DNA from: DLKC01 sp002478885
GTDB lineage: Bacteria > Bacteroidota > Bacteroidia > Chitinophagales > Chitinophagaceae
Direction of reading: 5' to 3'
Assembly (NCBI GenBank): GCA_046329585.1
Contig: JAXLUI010000001.1
Span: forward strand, 2,542,001 to 2,606,000
Length of the DNA stretch: 64,000 bases
The stretch's first letter is position 1. Every line of letters starts with the position of its first letter. Positions 26,202 to 36,000 of this stretch are shown piece after piece. Below the pieces are notes generated by a model. That model saw nothing but the letters and a program-made list of their open reading frames with translations, was not told where the DNA came from and ran no database searches. The position numbers and the translations under genes were made by a program.

Positions 26202-27698
26202 ATGAATTTATCGTTACTGCTGATTGTTCCGTTGATCACCGCGCTGGGGATATTGCCTGCAAAAGGCCTAAAGCAGGTGAGAGCGATTGCCATGGCTGGT
26301 GCCGCCGTGCAGTTCCTGCTCTGCGGATTTTTATTGTTTGCTTATTTACAGGAACGCGCTTCGGGCAACACCGCTGCGTTTCTTTTTGAGGATGATTATA
26401 GCTGGTACGCGGCGTTGAATATTCATTATCATATTGGCGTTGATGGCATTTCCATTGCCATGATCCTGCTTACCGCATTTGTAGTACTTGCCGGGGTGCT
26501 GGTTTCGTGGAAGATGGAGAAGATGAACAAGGAGTTTTTCTTTTTGCTGATCTTCCTTAGCCTGGGCGCCTATGGTTATTTTATTTCGCTTGACCTCTTT
26601 ACTTTGTTTTTCTTCCTTGAGGTAGCGGTAATACCAAAGTTCCTGCTTATCGGCATCTGGGGCAGCGGCAAAAAAGAATACAGTGCCATGAAGCTGGCAT
26701 TGATGCTGATGGGTGGATCTGCATTGGTTTTCGTTGGGCTGGCCGGTGTTTATTTTAATACGGATGTAAACGGGGCGCACAGTTTTGATATTACACAATT
26801 ATCGGCGGTGAATATTCCCGTTGATGTGCAGGAACTCTTTTTTCCATTCGCCTTTATTGGTTTTGGTGTTTTCACTGCATTGTTCCCTTTTCATACCTGG
26901 GTGCCGGACGGGCACTCGTCTGCCCCAACTGCGGCATCGATGTTTCTTGCCGGGATTTCGATGAAGCTGGGAGGATATGGTTGTTTGCGGGTAGCGACTT
27001 TTCTGATGCCGGCGGCAGCGCACGAGTATTCACCGATTATAGTTGCCTTGTCCTGCATCGCTATTTTATATGGCGCCTTTGCCACGATGATGCAGACGGA
27101 TCTTAAATATATCAATGCTTATTCTTCGGTAAGCCACTGTGGCTTTGTGTTGCTGGGTATTGGCATGCTTACCAAGACTTCGATTGACGGAGCAGTGCTG
27201 CAGATGGTTTCTCACGGTTTAATGACCGCCCTTTTCTTCGCCGTGATAGGCATGATCTACGAAAGGGCGCATACGAGAGAAGTTGCCAGGCTTGGCGGAT
27301 TGCTGAAAGTGATGCCATTTATATCGACCGTATTTGTAATCGCCGGTCTGTGTTCACTGGGGTTGCCGGGGCTGAGTGGTTTTGTCGCCGAGATGACGGT
27401 GTTTATGGGTTCATGGGAAAATGCCGACAGTTATTACCGTATTGCCACGATTCTTTCCTGCGCATCGATCGTAGTGACCGCGGTGTATATTTTACGTGCT
27501 ACAGGGAAAGTGATTAACGGACCGATCGTGGACAAAACACATCTGTCGTTCACCGATGCCAGCTGGAATGAAAGGCTTGCCGCGGGTTTACTTATTGTTG
27601 GCGTATTGATCATTGGTATAACGCCTTTTCTTTTGAAAGACCTGATCAACCCGGGCACAGCAGCCATTATGACTAAAATTTTGGGAGTAATAAAATAA
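26202..27698 (+). CDS. nuoM: NADH-quinone oxidoreductase subunit M (antiporter-like)
   Basis: A 498-aa antiporter-like membrane subunit. Motifs include FFLEVAVIPKFLLIGIWGSGKKEYSAMK, with the conserved glutamate and following lysine region, the FHTWVPDGHSSAPTAASMFLAGISMKLGGYG channel segment, and DLKYINAYSSVSHCGFVLLGI. Length and topology are normal. The next gene, nuoN, begins 2 bp after its stop. Confidence 0.97.
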   Translation: MNLSLLLIVPLITALGILPAKGLKQVRAIAMAGAAVQFLLCGFLLFAYLQERASGNTAAFLFEDDYSWYAALNIHYHIGVDGISIAMILLTAFVVLAGVLVSWKMEKMNKEFFFLLIFLSLGAYGYFISLDLFTLFFFLEVAVIPKFLLIGIWGSGKKEYSAMKLALMLMGGSALVFVGLAGVYFNTDVNGAHSFDITQLSAVNIPVDVQELFFPFAFIGFGVFTALFPFHTWVPDGHSSAPTAASMFLAGISMKLGGYGCLRVATFLMPAAAHEYSPIIVALSCIAILYGAFATMMQTDLKYINAYSSVSHCGFVLLGIGMLTKTSIDGAVLQMVSHGLMTALFFAVIGMIYERAHTREVARLGGLLKVMPFISTVFVIAGLCSLGLPGLSGFVAEMTVFMGSWENADSYYRIATILSCASIVVTAVYILRATGKVINGPIVDKTHLSFTDASWNERLAAGLLIVGVLIIGITPFLLKDLINPGTAAIMTKILGVIK

Positions 27699-27700
27699 CC

Positions 27701-29107
27701 ATGTTGAATGATTTTCTGATATTAATGAAGCAGGAATTGCTGGTTACAGTGATCATTTTCCTGCTGCTGTTTAAAAAAGTGAGCGGCAGGGAATGGAGCA
27801 ATGTTTCGCTGATGAATTTCGTGAACGTGTTGCTTGTTATTAATCTTGTGTCCGGATTTTTTATGCAGCAGACCGGTACCCTTTTTGGCGACATGTTCCG
27901 CAGCAGTGAGCTGCTTAGCTTTGAAAAGAATTTATTGAGCCTTGGTACATTGATCATTTCGCTGCAATCTTATAACTGGCTGAAAGATCATAAGCATGTG
28001 GCTGAATTTTACATGCTGCTGCTATCGACGTTACTGGGTATGTTCTTTATGCTGAGCAGTAATAACCTGCTGATGTTTTACCTGGGCCTTGAGCTATCGA
28101 CCATACCACTTGCGGCGCTGGCCAATTTTGATCTTGATAAAAAGAAATCATCAGAGGCAGCATTCAAGATGATCATTTCTTCCGCTTTCTCATCAGGCTT
28201 GTTGTTGTTTGGTATTTCCCTGTTATACGGCACAACCGGTACTTTAAGTTTCGGCGAAATACCAGCGCATATTTCGGGAACGCCGCTCCAGGTATTTTCA
28301 TTCATTTTACTGTTTGCGGGTTTTGGTTTTAAGATATCAGCTGTACCCTTTCACCTTTGGACCGCTGACGTTTACGAAGGCGCACCGGTTGCGGTTACGT
28401 CGTACTTATCCGTTATCTCCAAAGGCGCCATATTATTTGTAATGGTTTCCGTTTTATACAATGTGTTTACTCCTTTAAGCGGCACGTGGTATAATATGGT
28501 TTTTCTTATTTCCCTGCTTACGATCATTACCGGAAACCTGTTTGCGTTAAGACAGGAGAACATCAAACGGTTTCTCGCATTCTCTTCTATTGCGCAGGTT
28601 GGTTTTATCCTTATCGGTATTTCCGGTCAGTCTGTGGACGGTACCGCATCCGTTATTTATTTTGTGCTCATTTATATTTTCTCCAACCTCGCTGCGTTTG
28701 GTGTTGTGAATTTAGTAAGCGCCTTAACAGGGAAAGAAAACATTGATGATTACAGGGCATTTTATAAAACAAATCCTTTGCTGAGCTGGGTATTGGCCAT
28801 TGCCCTTTTTTCACTGGCAGGTGTTCCGCCTACTGCAGGTTTTTTTGGTAAATTCTTCCTGTTTCTTGCGGGTGCGGCAAAAGGCAATTATTTATTCATC
28901 GCTATTGCCGCATTGAACATGATTATTTCGTTCTATTATTACCTGCGGATCATAAAGGCGATGTTCATGGATGCCAATGACCGGCCAATACCAAAACTCG
29001 AAACATCGTTTTCACCAAAGGCGTCGCTCTTTATTTGCGTAGCCGGTATTGTTGTCACTGGCCTTGCAAGCGGGGGTTATGCATATATTCATTCACTGCT
29101 GAAATAA
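27701..29107 (+). CDS. nuoN: NADH-quinone oxidoreductase subunit N (antiporter-like)
   Basis: A 468-aa antiporter-like subunit closing the nuo operon. Recognisable parts are the ELSTIPLAALANFD segment, ISAVPFHLWTADVYEGAPVAVTSYLSVISKGA, and KRFLAFSSIAQVGFILIG. The length is typical. A small unknown gene on the same strand starts 40 bp downstream and may belong to the same transcript. Confidence 0.96.
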   Translation: MLNDFLILMKQELLVTVIIFLLLFKKVSGREWSNVSLMNFVNVLLVINLVSGFFMQQTGTLFGDMFRSSELLSFEKNLLSLGTLIISLQSYNWLKDHKHVAEFYMLLLSTLLGMFFMLSSNNLLMFYLGLELSTIPLAALANFDLDKKKSSEAAFKMIISSAFSSGLLLFGISLLYGTTGTLSFGEIPAHISGTPLQVFSFILLFAGFGFKISAVPFHLWTADVYEGAPVAVTSYLSVISKGAILFVMVSVLYNVFTPLSGTWYNMVFLISLLTIITGNLFALRQENIKRFLAFSSIAQVGFILIGISGQSVDGTASVIYFVLIYIFSNLAAFGVVNLVSALTGKENIDDYRAFYKTNPLLSWVLAIALFSLAGVPPTAGFFGKFFLFLAGAAKGNYLFIAIAALNMIISFYYYLRIIKAMFMDANDRPIPKLETSFSPKASLFICVAGIVVTGLASGGYAYIHSLLK

Positions 29108-29147
29108 AAGATGTGCCTCATTTTAAGATTATTCAACTGTAGCGAAT

Positions 29148-29546
29148 ATGGCAATTAATAAAAATCACGAATTTGAAGAACTGGATGGAATAAAATGTGC
29201 CATCGTTGAAAAAAATGCTTCGCCGGAAAGAGTGGCGTTTTTAAAGGAGCTGCTTGAATATAACCACTTTAAGGTTGTTGTAGCTGCAACCCCTCCGCCT
29301 AAAGCCGCCCCCGCCCCAAAGCCCGTTGCGGCCGCTGACGGAACCGCCGCGCCTGCTGTTCCGCCTCCACCCCCACCACCGCCATCCACTTTTACGGTTG
29401 GCGTTACAAATGTCGCTTTAAATCCCCCCAACGCCGTGTATGGCCTACTGCTGCAAACAAAAAACGGCCATGTTGTTACACCCGCTTACTGGCTACAAAA
29501 AGAAGCGGTGAGTCACGACGAAATACCTTACTACGAACATAACTGA
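29148..29546 (+). CDS. Unknown 132-aa protein with Ala/Pro-rich linker, downstream of nuoN
   Basis: I do not recognise this protein. Residues 1-50 form a compact, charged segment (FEELDGIKCAIVEKN, RVAFLKELLEYNHFKVVVA). Residues about 50-80 are an alanine/proline linker that includes eight consecutive prolines. Residues about 82-132 form a second segment (FTVGVTNVALNPPNAVYG, KNGHVVTPAYWLQKEAV). No signal peptide or membrane helix is seen. Its place 40 bp after nuoN on the same strand suggests co-expression with complex I. The high-GC proline linker also yields a long antisense frame, which is a shadow. Confidence 0.6.
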   Translation: MAINKNHEFEELDGIKCAIVEKNASPERVAFLKELLEYNHFKVVVAATPPPKAAPAPKPVAAADGTAAPAVPPPPPPPPSTFTVGVTNVALNPPNAVYGLLLQTKNGHVVTPAYWLQKEAVSHDEIPYYEHN

Positions 29547-29609
29547 TCATTGTTGCCAGCCGATGTACTTCGTGGCAACTTCTCTGCCTGACTCCGCCAC
29601 GCAGGCTGG

Positions 29610-29722
29610 GTTGTGTTACTCATTTTGTGTGCATAACAGCCCTCTACAGTCTTTCAAACGCATTTTTTGTTCTTATACAGCCGGCTGATTACTGTACTGA
29701 ACGTACAAGGGAGTGACACAAC
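29610..29722. repeat. Dispersed element, inverted pair upstream of ppdK
   Basis: A degenerate left copy GTTGTGTTACTCATTTTGTG (29610-29629) and an inverted right copy GTACAAGGGAGTGACACAAC (29703-29722) bound a 113-bp segment. They occupy the middle of the 360-bp gap between the small unknown gene and ppdK. Confidence 0.75.
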
Positions 29723-29877
29723 CAAAGCTCCATTTGGATACTGCAGCCGGTTACAAAAGCACTTATACAAAGCACCGGACACAGGCTGTTATTTTTACCT
29801 CATTTTGTTTTATAAAAACATGATTTTAATCAATGTGCTGATTGATTCATGTTGTGATTATCCCAGTGTTGAAACAA

Positions 29878-29885
29878 TAGTTTTG
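29878..29885 (+). promoter_or_regulatory. Candidate Bacteroidetes -7 promoter element for ppdK
   Basis: TAGTTTTG is an exact match to the Bacteroidetes -7 consensus TAnnTTTG and lies 21 bp before the ppdK start. A TTG about 23 bp upstream could serve as the -33 element, though the spacing is a little long. Confidence 0.4.
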
Positions 29886-29906
29886 TAGGCACTAAAAGTT
29901 TCACTT

Positions 29907-32645
29907 ATGGCAAAATCTATAAAAGCAGGGAAGTATGTTTACTTCTTCGGCGGCGGCAAAGCCGATGGCAATGAATCAATGAAAAATCTTCTTGGTGGCA
30001 AAGGCGCAAACCTCGCTGAAATGGCGGGTCATCCAAATCTAAGGCTGCCTGTTCCGCCCGGCTTTACGGTGACGACAGAAGTTTGTACTTACTTCTATGA
30101 CCATAAGAAGAATTATCCCAAAGAATTGAATGCACAGGTGCTTGAAGCGCTTGGCAAAATGGAAAAACTGACAAAGAAAAAATTCGGCGATGAAAAGAAC
30201 CCGCTGCTTGTTTCTGTGCGTTCCGGTGCAAGAAAGAGCATGCCAGGCATGATGGAAACCGTGTTGAATGTAGGGCTGAATGAAACAACAATAAAAGGCA
30301 TTGTTGCTCAAAGCGGTGATGAACGTTTTGCCTACGATGCTTACAGAAGACTGATTATGATGTATGCCGATGTGGTTATGGAAAAAGCCGGCGGCGTAGA
30401 ACCAAAAGGCAAGGGCATCCGCAAATTGCTGGATGAAAAACTTGATGAAGTTAAGAAGCGGCGGGGCTATACCAGTGATACCGACCTTACTGCGGAAGAA
30501 CTGAAAGAGCTTGTGAAGGATTATAAAAAGACCGTAAAAAAAGTGTTGGGCAAAGATTTTCCCGATAATCCCTGGGAACAGTTGTGGGGTGGGATTGGTG
30601 CCGTATTCAGCAGCTGGAATGGGAAGCGTGCGGTAGAATACAGGCGCATTGAAAAAATACCGGATGAGTGGGGTACCGCTGTTAATGTGCAGGCAATGGT
30701 ATTTGGTAATATGGGTAATGACAGTTGTACCGGTGTTGCCTTTACCAGGAACCCGGGCAATGGTGAAAATAAATTCTATGGTGAATTTCTCGTGAACGCA
30801 CAGGGAGAAGATGTGGTGGCCGGTATAAGAACACCTGCACCGGTGAACGAGTATTCAAAGAATGACCAGAGCAAACAATTTGATTCGCTGGAGAAGCTGA
30901 TGCCGACGTTGTATAAGGAGTTATACAACTACCAGCGCAGGCTGGAGCAGCATTATAAAGACATGCAGGATATCGAGTTTACCATTGAAAAAGGCGTACT
31001 GTATATGTTGCAGTGCCGTGTTGGTAAACGCAATGGTATTGCGGCGGTTAGAATGGCTACTGAAATGTATGCGTCAAAACTGATCGATATGCACACAGCC
31101 ATTAAACGCGTTGGTCCAAACCAGCTGGTGGAATTGCTGTTGCCGATGCTTGACCCCAAAACGGAAATCGTAACCAAGCCCATTGCAAAGGGTTTGCCTG
31201 CAGGCCCGGGTGGCGCAAGAGGCCGCGTAGTGTTTACCTCTGAAGATGCTGTTGAGTGGGCGCATATCGGCGAAAAAGTAATCCTGGTACGTGAAGAAAC
31301 TTCGCCGGAAGATGTAGATGGCATGCATAAATCGCAGGCTATTCTTACTTCCAAGGGAGGGATGACTTCGCATGCGGCACTTGTTGCCAGAGGCTGGGGT
31401 AAGTGCTGTATCGTTGGTTGCGGTGATATTGAAATTCACGCCGACACCAAAACCATGCATGCCAAAAACGGCATAGTCATTAAAGAAGGAGACTGGATTA
31501 GCCTGAATGGCACAAAAGGCCTTGTTTATGAAGGCAGCATGCCGCTGGTGGATATTGACCTTGATAAAAACCTGTCTTACAAAAACCTGATGAAGCTGGT
31601 TGACAAGACAAAAAATATGGGTGTAAGAACCAACGCTGATACACCAAAAGATGCGGCCCAGGCTTTGAAGTTTGGCGCAGAGGGTATTGGACTCTTCCGC
31701 ACAGAACATATGTTTTATGGAGAAGGCAGCGAAAGACCGCTGTTCCTGCTGCGCAAAATGATCATGAGTAAAACCGTTGACGAAAGGCGCAAGGCATTGA
31801 ACGAGCTTTTCAGTTTTGTGAAAAAAGACTTTAAGGACACACTTTCCATTATGAACGGGTACCCGGTTACCATCAGGTTGCTGGATCCCCCGCTGCACGA
31901 GTTTGTGCCACACGATTCAGAAAAACTGCAGGCATTGAGCAAAGAGCTTGGCATAAGTATGAGCATTTTGAGAAGGCGTGTACTTGCCCTTCATGAAAAT
32001 AACCCAATGCTGGGCCACCGTGGTGTTCGTCTTGGTATCAGCTATCCAGAAATTACGGAAATGCAGGTGAGGGCCATTTTTGAAGCCGCTGCTGAATTAA
32101 CGAAGGCAGGCAAGAAAGCCTACCCTGAAATAATGATCCCTGTTACGTGTTCTGTAAATGAATTAAAACATCAGAAAGAAATCGTTGACAGGGTTTACAA
32201 AGAAGTGTGCGCAAAAATGAAAGTGCGCAAGATCAACTACCTGTATGGTACCATGATCGAAATTCCAAGAGCCGCGTTAAAGGCCGCACAAATGGCCACT
32301 GCTGCCGACTTCTTCAGCTTTGGCACCAACGACCTTACACAGATGAGTTTTGGCTTCAGCCGTGATGATATCGGCGGATTTCTGCCCAATTATCTCGATC
32401 AGAAAATACTTTATGATGATCCATTCCAGACCATCGACCAGGATGGCGTTGGTGAACTGATCAAATTTGGAACAGAGCGCGGCCGTGCCACGAAGCCTAA
32501 CCTTAAAGTGGGTATTTGCGGCGAGCATGGCGGCGACCCTGAAAGTGTAAAATTCTGTAGCCGTATTGGAATGACGTATGTTAGCTGTTCACCGTTCCGC
32601 GTGCCAATCGCAAGACTGGCCGCAGCGCAGGCAGCGATTGAATAA
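29907..32645 (+). CDS. ppdK: Pyruvate, phosphate dikinase
   Basis: A full-length 912-aa enzyme interconverting pyruvate, ATP and phosphate with PEP, AMP and PPi. Visible parts: the N-terminal ATP-grasp domain (LLGGKGANLAEM, PPGFTVTTEVC, SVRSGARKSMPGMMETVLN); the phosphohistidine domain with GGMTSHAALVARGWGKCCIVG, whose histidine is the phosphate carrier; and the C-terminal PEP/pyruvate barrel (GIGLFRTEHMF, FSFGTNDLTQM, and the catalytic cysteine in GICGEHGGDP). It faces nifJ tail to tail, so enzymes that make and consume pyruvate are neighbours. It probably has its own promoter. Confidence 0.97.
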   Translation: MAKSIKAGKYVYFFGGGKADGNESMKNLLGGKGANLAEMAGHPNLRLPVPPGFTVTTEVCTYFYDHKKNYPKELNAQVLEALGKMEKLTKKKFGDEKNPLLVSVRSGARKSMPGMMETVLNVGLNETTIKGIVAQSGDERFAYDAYRRLIMMYADVVMEKAGGVEPKGKGIRKLLDEKLDEVKKRRGYTSDTDLTAEELKELVKDYKKTVKKVLGKDFPDNPWEQLWGGIGAVFSSWNGKRAVEYRRIEKIPDEWGTAVNVQAMVFGNMGNDSCTGVAFTRNPGNGENKFYGEFLVNAQGEDVVAGIRTPAPVNEYSKNDQSKQFDSLEKLMPTLYKELYNYQRRLEQHYKDMQDIEFTIEKGVLYMLQCRVGKRNGIAAVRMATEMYASKLIDMHTAIKRVGPNQLVELLLPMLDPKTEIVTKPIAKGLPAGPGGARGRVVFTSEDAVEWAHIGEKVILVREETSPEDVDGMHKSQAILTSKGGMTSHAALVARGWGKCCIVGCGDIEIHADTKTMHAKNGIVIKEGDWISLNGTKGLVYEGSMPLVDIDLDKNLSYKNLMKLVDKTKNMGVRTNADTPKDAAQALKFGAEGIGLFRTEHMFYGEGSERPLFLLRKMIMSKTVDERRKALNELFSFVKKDFKDTLSIMNGYPVTIRLLDPPLHEFVPHDSEKLQALSKELGISMSILRRRVLALHENNPMLGHRGVRLGISYPEITEMQVRAIFEAAAELTKAGKKAYPEIMIPVTCSVNELKHQKEIVDRVYKEVCAKMKVRKINYLYGTMIEIPRAALKAAQMATAADFFSFGTNDLTQMSFGFSRDDIGGFLPNYLDQKILYDDPFQTIDQDGVGELIKFGTERGRATKPNLKVGICGEHGGDPESVKFCSRIGMTYVSCSPFRVPIARLAAAQAAIE

Positions 32646-32670
32646 ATCAAAAAAGCCGAAACCAATCCGG

Positions 32671-32706
32671 GCCCGGGCGTTATTGTAATGCCCGGGCTTC
32701 TTATTT
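32671..32706 (+). terminator. Rho-independent terminator after ppdK
   Basis: GCCCGGGCGTT and AATGCCCGGGC form a GC-rich stem with one G-U-type mismatch and a short AT loop, followed by TTCTTATTTT. It lies 25 bp after the ppdK stop. Confidence 0.8.
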
Positions 32707-32760
32707 TGTATAAGCGATTGTCTATTTTTTAACCGGCTGAACAATGCTGCTCATCGTTCC

Positions 32761-32916
32761 TTGCGTCGCACACTTGTACTGTTGAACTGCGGGCGGCGGC
32801 CGCTGTTGCCGGATATATAACCGCAACTAAAGTGTGCATAACTGATGTTCACTTAAGGGGCGTGGCGAGCAGCTTATTGCTCCTGGTTTTTCTGCAGTAC
32901 AAGAGTGCGACGCAAC
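32761..32916. repeat. Dispersed element, inverted pair between ppdK and nifJ
   Basis: The left copy TTGCGTCGCACACTTGTACT (32761-32780) and the inverted right copy GTACAAGAGTGCGACGCAAC (32897-32916) bound 156 bp, in the 365-bp gap between two convergent genes. This is one of the best-preserved pairs. Confidence 0.9.
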
Positions 32917-32960
32917 AGGTGTTTGATTGAAATACAGATGCCGGCTTCATCATTAAATAA

Positions 32961-32993
32961 AAAAAGGAACTGCTTTTCCAGCAGTTCCTTTTT
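32961..32993 (-). terminator. Terminator of nifJ
   Basis: AAAAAGGAACTGC and GCAGTTCCTTTTT form a perfect 13-bp stem with a 7-nt loop. Read on the minus strand it is followed by a T-rich tract. It sits 18 bp beyond the nifJ stop. Confidence 0.88.
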
Positions 32994-33010
32994 AATACAG
33001 CATAAGAACG

Positions 33011-36000
33011 TTAGAGGCTCTTCAATGCTTCGATTGTTTCCCATCTCCTGAGAACGCCATCATTGGCCTGTGCCAGGAATTCTGTGGCTTTATCAGGATA
33101 ATTGCTCTTAATCGTAGCAAAACGGTTTTCGTGATACAGGAATTCTTCCAATGGCATCGAAGGTGTTTTGCAATCGAGTGAGAAACGCTGGCCTTTATCT
33201 TTCATCGGATTGTAGCGGAACAAAGGCCAATAACCGGTTTTAACCGCAAGGCTTTGTTGCTCCAACCCGTGGCACATATCGTATCCATGGGCGATGCAAT
33301 GGCTGTACGCGATGATGATGGAAGGCCCGGGATATGCTTCGGCTTCGAGTATTGTTTTTAACGCATGCACATCGTTGGCACCCATGGCAATTTGTGCAAC
33401 GTAGGCGGTGCCATGTGCAATGGCCTGCATAGCGAGATCTTTTTTACCGGTTGTTTTTCCTTTGATGGAGAATTTCGCACTTGCACCAATCGGTGAAGCT
33501 TTTGATTTTTGTCCGCCTGTGTTGCTGTACACCTCTGTATCCATTACCAGAATGTTTACATTTTCCCCGGTGCTGAGCACATGGTCGAGCCCGCTGAAGC
33601 CAATGTCGTATGCCCATCCATCTCCGCCAACGATCCACATAGATTTCTTTTCCAGGAATTCTGCGATCTGGTAAAGGCGGTAAGCTTTCTCTGTTTTTAT
33701 TTCCCGCAATCTTTTCTTGAGTTCATTTACATTTTTTCGTTGTTGAATGATCTCCCCTTCGGTAGTCTCGGCATTGGCAATGATGGAGTCAACCAGTTCG
33801 CTTCCGATCTCTTCTCTTAATTCCTTTGTCAGGCGCAAAGCCATATCGTGTTTCTTGTCTGTAGCGAGTTTGATACCGAGGCCAAATTCTGCATTGTCTT
33901 CAAAAAGTGAATTGGCCCAGGCTGGTCCATGTCCTTCGGAATTGAGTGTCCATGGAGTTGTTGGAAGGTTACCGCCAAAAATAGAAGAACAACCTGTTGC
34001 ATTTGCTGTGATCATCCTGTCGCCAAACAACTGTGTAAGCAGTTTCAGGTAAGGTGTTTCGCCGCAACCGCTGCAGGCGCCGGAGAATTCGAATAATGGT
34101 TCGAGTAACTGTGAGCCCTTAACAGTGGCTTTGTTCACTCTTGTACGGTCGATGTCGGGGAGTGAAAGGAAGAAGTCCCAGTTTGTTTTTTCTGTTTCTT
34201 TCAACGGCAACACGTCAACCATATCGATTGCTTTATGGCCCGGTTGTGTTTTGCTTTCGATCGGGCAAACCTCGGTGCATAATTTACAACCGGTACAATC
34301 TTCCACTGCCACCTGTAAAGTATAAGCTTCTTTGTCTTTAAAGAACTCTTTACCGACAGGGTCGGTGAATTTGAAGAAAGAAGGTGCCTCTTCCAATTTT
34401 TCGCGATCGTAGACTTTAACGCGGATCGCGGCATGCGGACAAACGAAATAACACTTGCCGCACTGAGAACACAATTGAGGATCCCATACAGGAACCTGCT
34501 CGGCAATATTTCTCTTTTCCCAACGGGTTGTGCCGGAAGGATAAGTGCCATCGATAGGGAATGCGCTTACCGGTAATTCGTCACCTTCGCCCGCTATGAT
34601 CCGCCCCAACACATGTTGTACGAAATCAGGCGCATTTTCTGACACAGGCGCTTCAATTGCAGTGCGGCCTACGGCATAACTGCTGTAATCGATATGGAAA
34701 AGATTTTCCAAAGTCTGGTCAACCGCCTTGAAGTTCTTTTGAATCACTTCCTCGCCTTTGCGGCCATATGTTTTTTTGATGGCATCTTTAATATATTGAA
34801 TGGCCTGCTCCTTAGGCATAACGTTGGATATTGCGAAAAAGCAGGTTTGCAATATTGAGTTAATGCGTGATCCCATACCTGTATCCCTGGCAACCTTTGA
34901 CGCATTGATCACATAAAAATTCAATTTTTTATGAATGATCTCTTCCTGGATCTTCTGTGGCAGGTGTTGCCATACTTCGTCTGTAGCGTATGGCACATTC
35001 ACCAGGAATGTTGCTCCTTCTTCGGCGTCTTTTAATACGTCGTATTTTTTAAGGTAGTTGAAATGATGGCAGGCAATGAAGTTGGCAGAATTTACCAGGT
35101 ATGTTGAGAGTATCGGGCGTTCACTAAAGCGCAAATGCGAGACGGTTAATGAGCCTGATTTTTTTGAATCGTAAACGAAGTAACCCTGTGCATAGTCATC
35201 TGTTACTTCGCCAATGATCTTAATGGTATTCTTATTTGCACTTACAGTTCCGTCTGCACCAAGGCCAAAGAACAAACCGCGGAAGAGATGCTGTTCTTCC
35301 AATGAAAAAGTTTTGTCCCATTGCAGGCTTGTATTTGTTACATCGTCTTCGATGCCAACAGTGAAACTGTTTTTCGGGCGGTCGTTTGCCAGCTCATCAA
35401 ATACGGCTTTTGCCATTCCTGCATTGAACTCTTTTGAAGCGAGGCCGTAGCGCCCGCCGATAACCAATGGCATTTGATATTGCCATCCTGCATGCAAAGC
35501 ACTGATCACATCCATGTATAAAGGTTCGCCGATTGCACCGGGTTCTTTGCAGCGGTCGAGTACAGCTATCTTTTTTATCGTGGCTGGAATGGCATCGATA
35601 AAATGTTTGATAGAGAACGGGCGGAACAAATGAACATTCAGGTAACCCACTTTTTCACCACGGTTATTCAGGTAGTCGGTTACTTCATGAACCGGACCGT
35701 AACCTGATCCCATAATGATGATCAGTTTTTCAGCCTGCGGATGCCCGTAGTAGCTAAAAAGTTTATAAGAGCGGCCTGTGAGTTGTTCGAACTGCTGCAT
35801 GGTGCTTTCAACAATCGCAGGAACGTTATGGTAATATTTATTGCAAGCTTCGCGACTCTGGAAGAATACATCAGGGTTTTGCGCAGTACCGCGAACAAAG
35901 GGATGTTCAGGGTTTAGTGCGCGCTGGCGGTGTTTGCTCACTTCTTCCTCATCGATCATATCGCGGATGATTGCATCCGGAATCACCGTTACCTGGTTTA

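Noticed and set aside
29165..29431. Antisense glycine-rich ORF
   Set aside because: It is the reverse-strand shadow of the proline/alanine linker of the 132-aa gene, with no independent coding signs.
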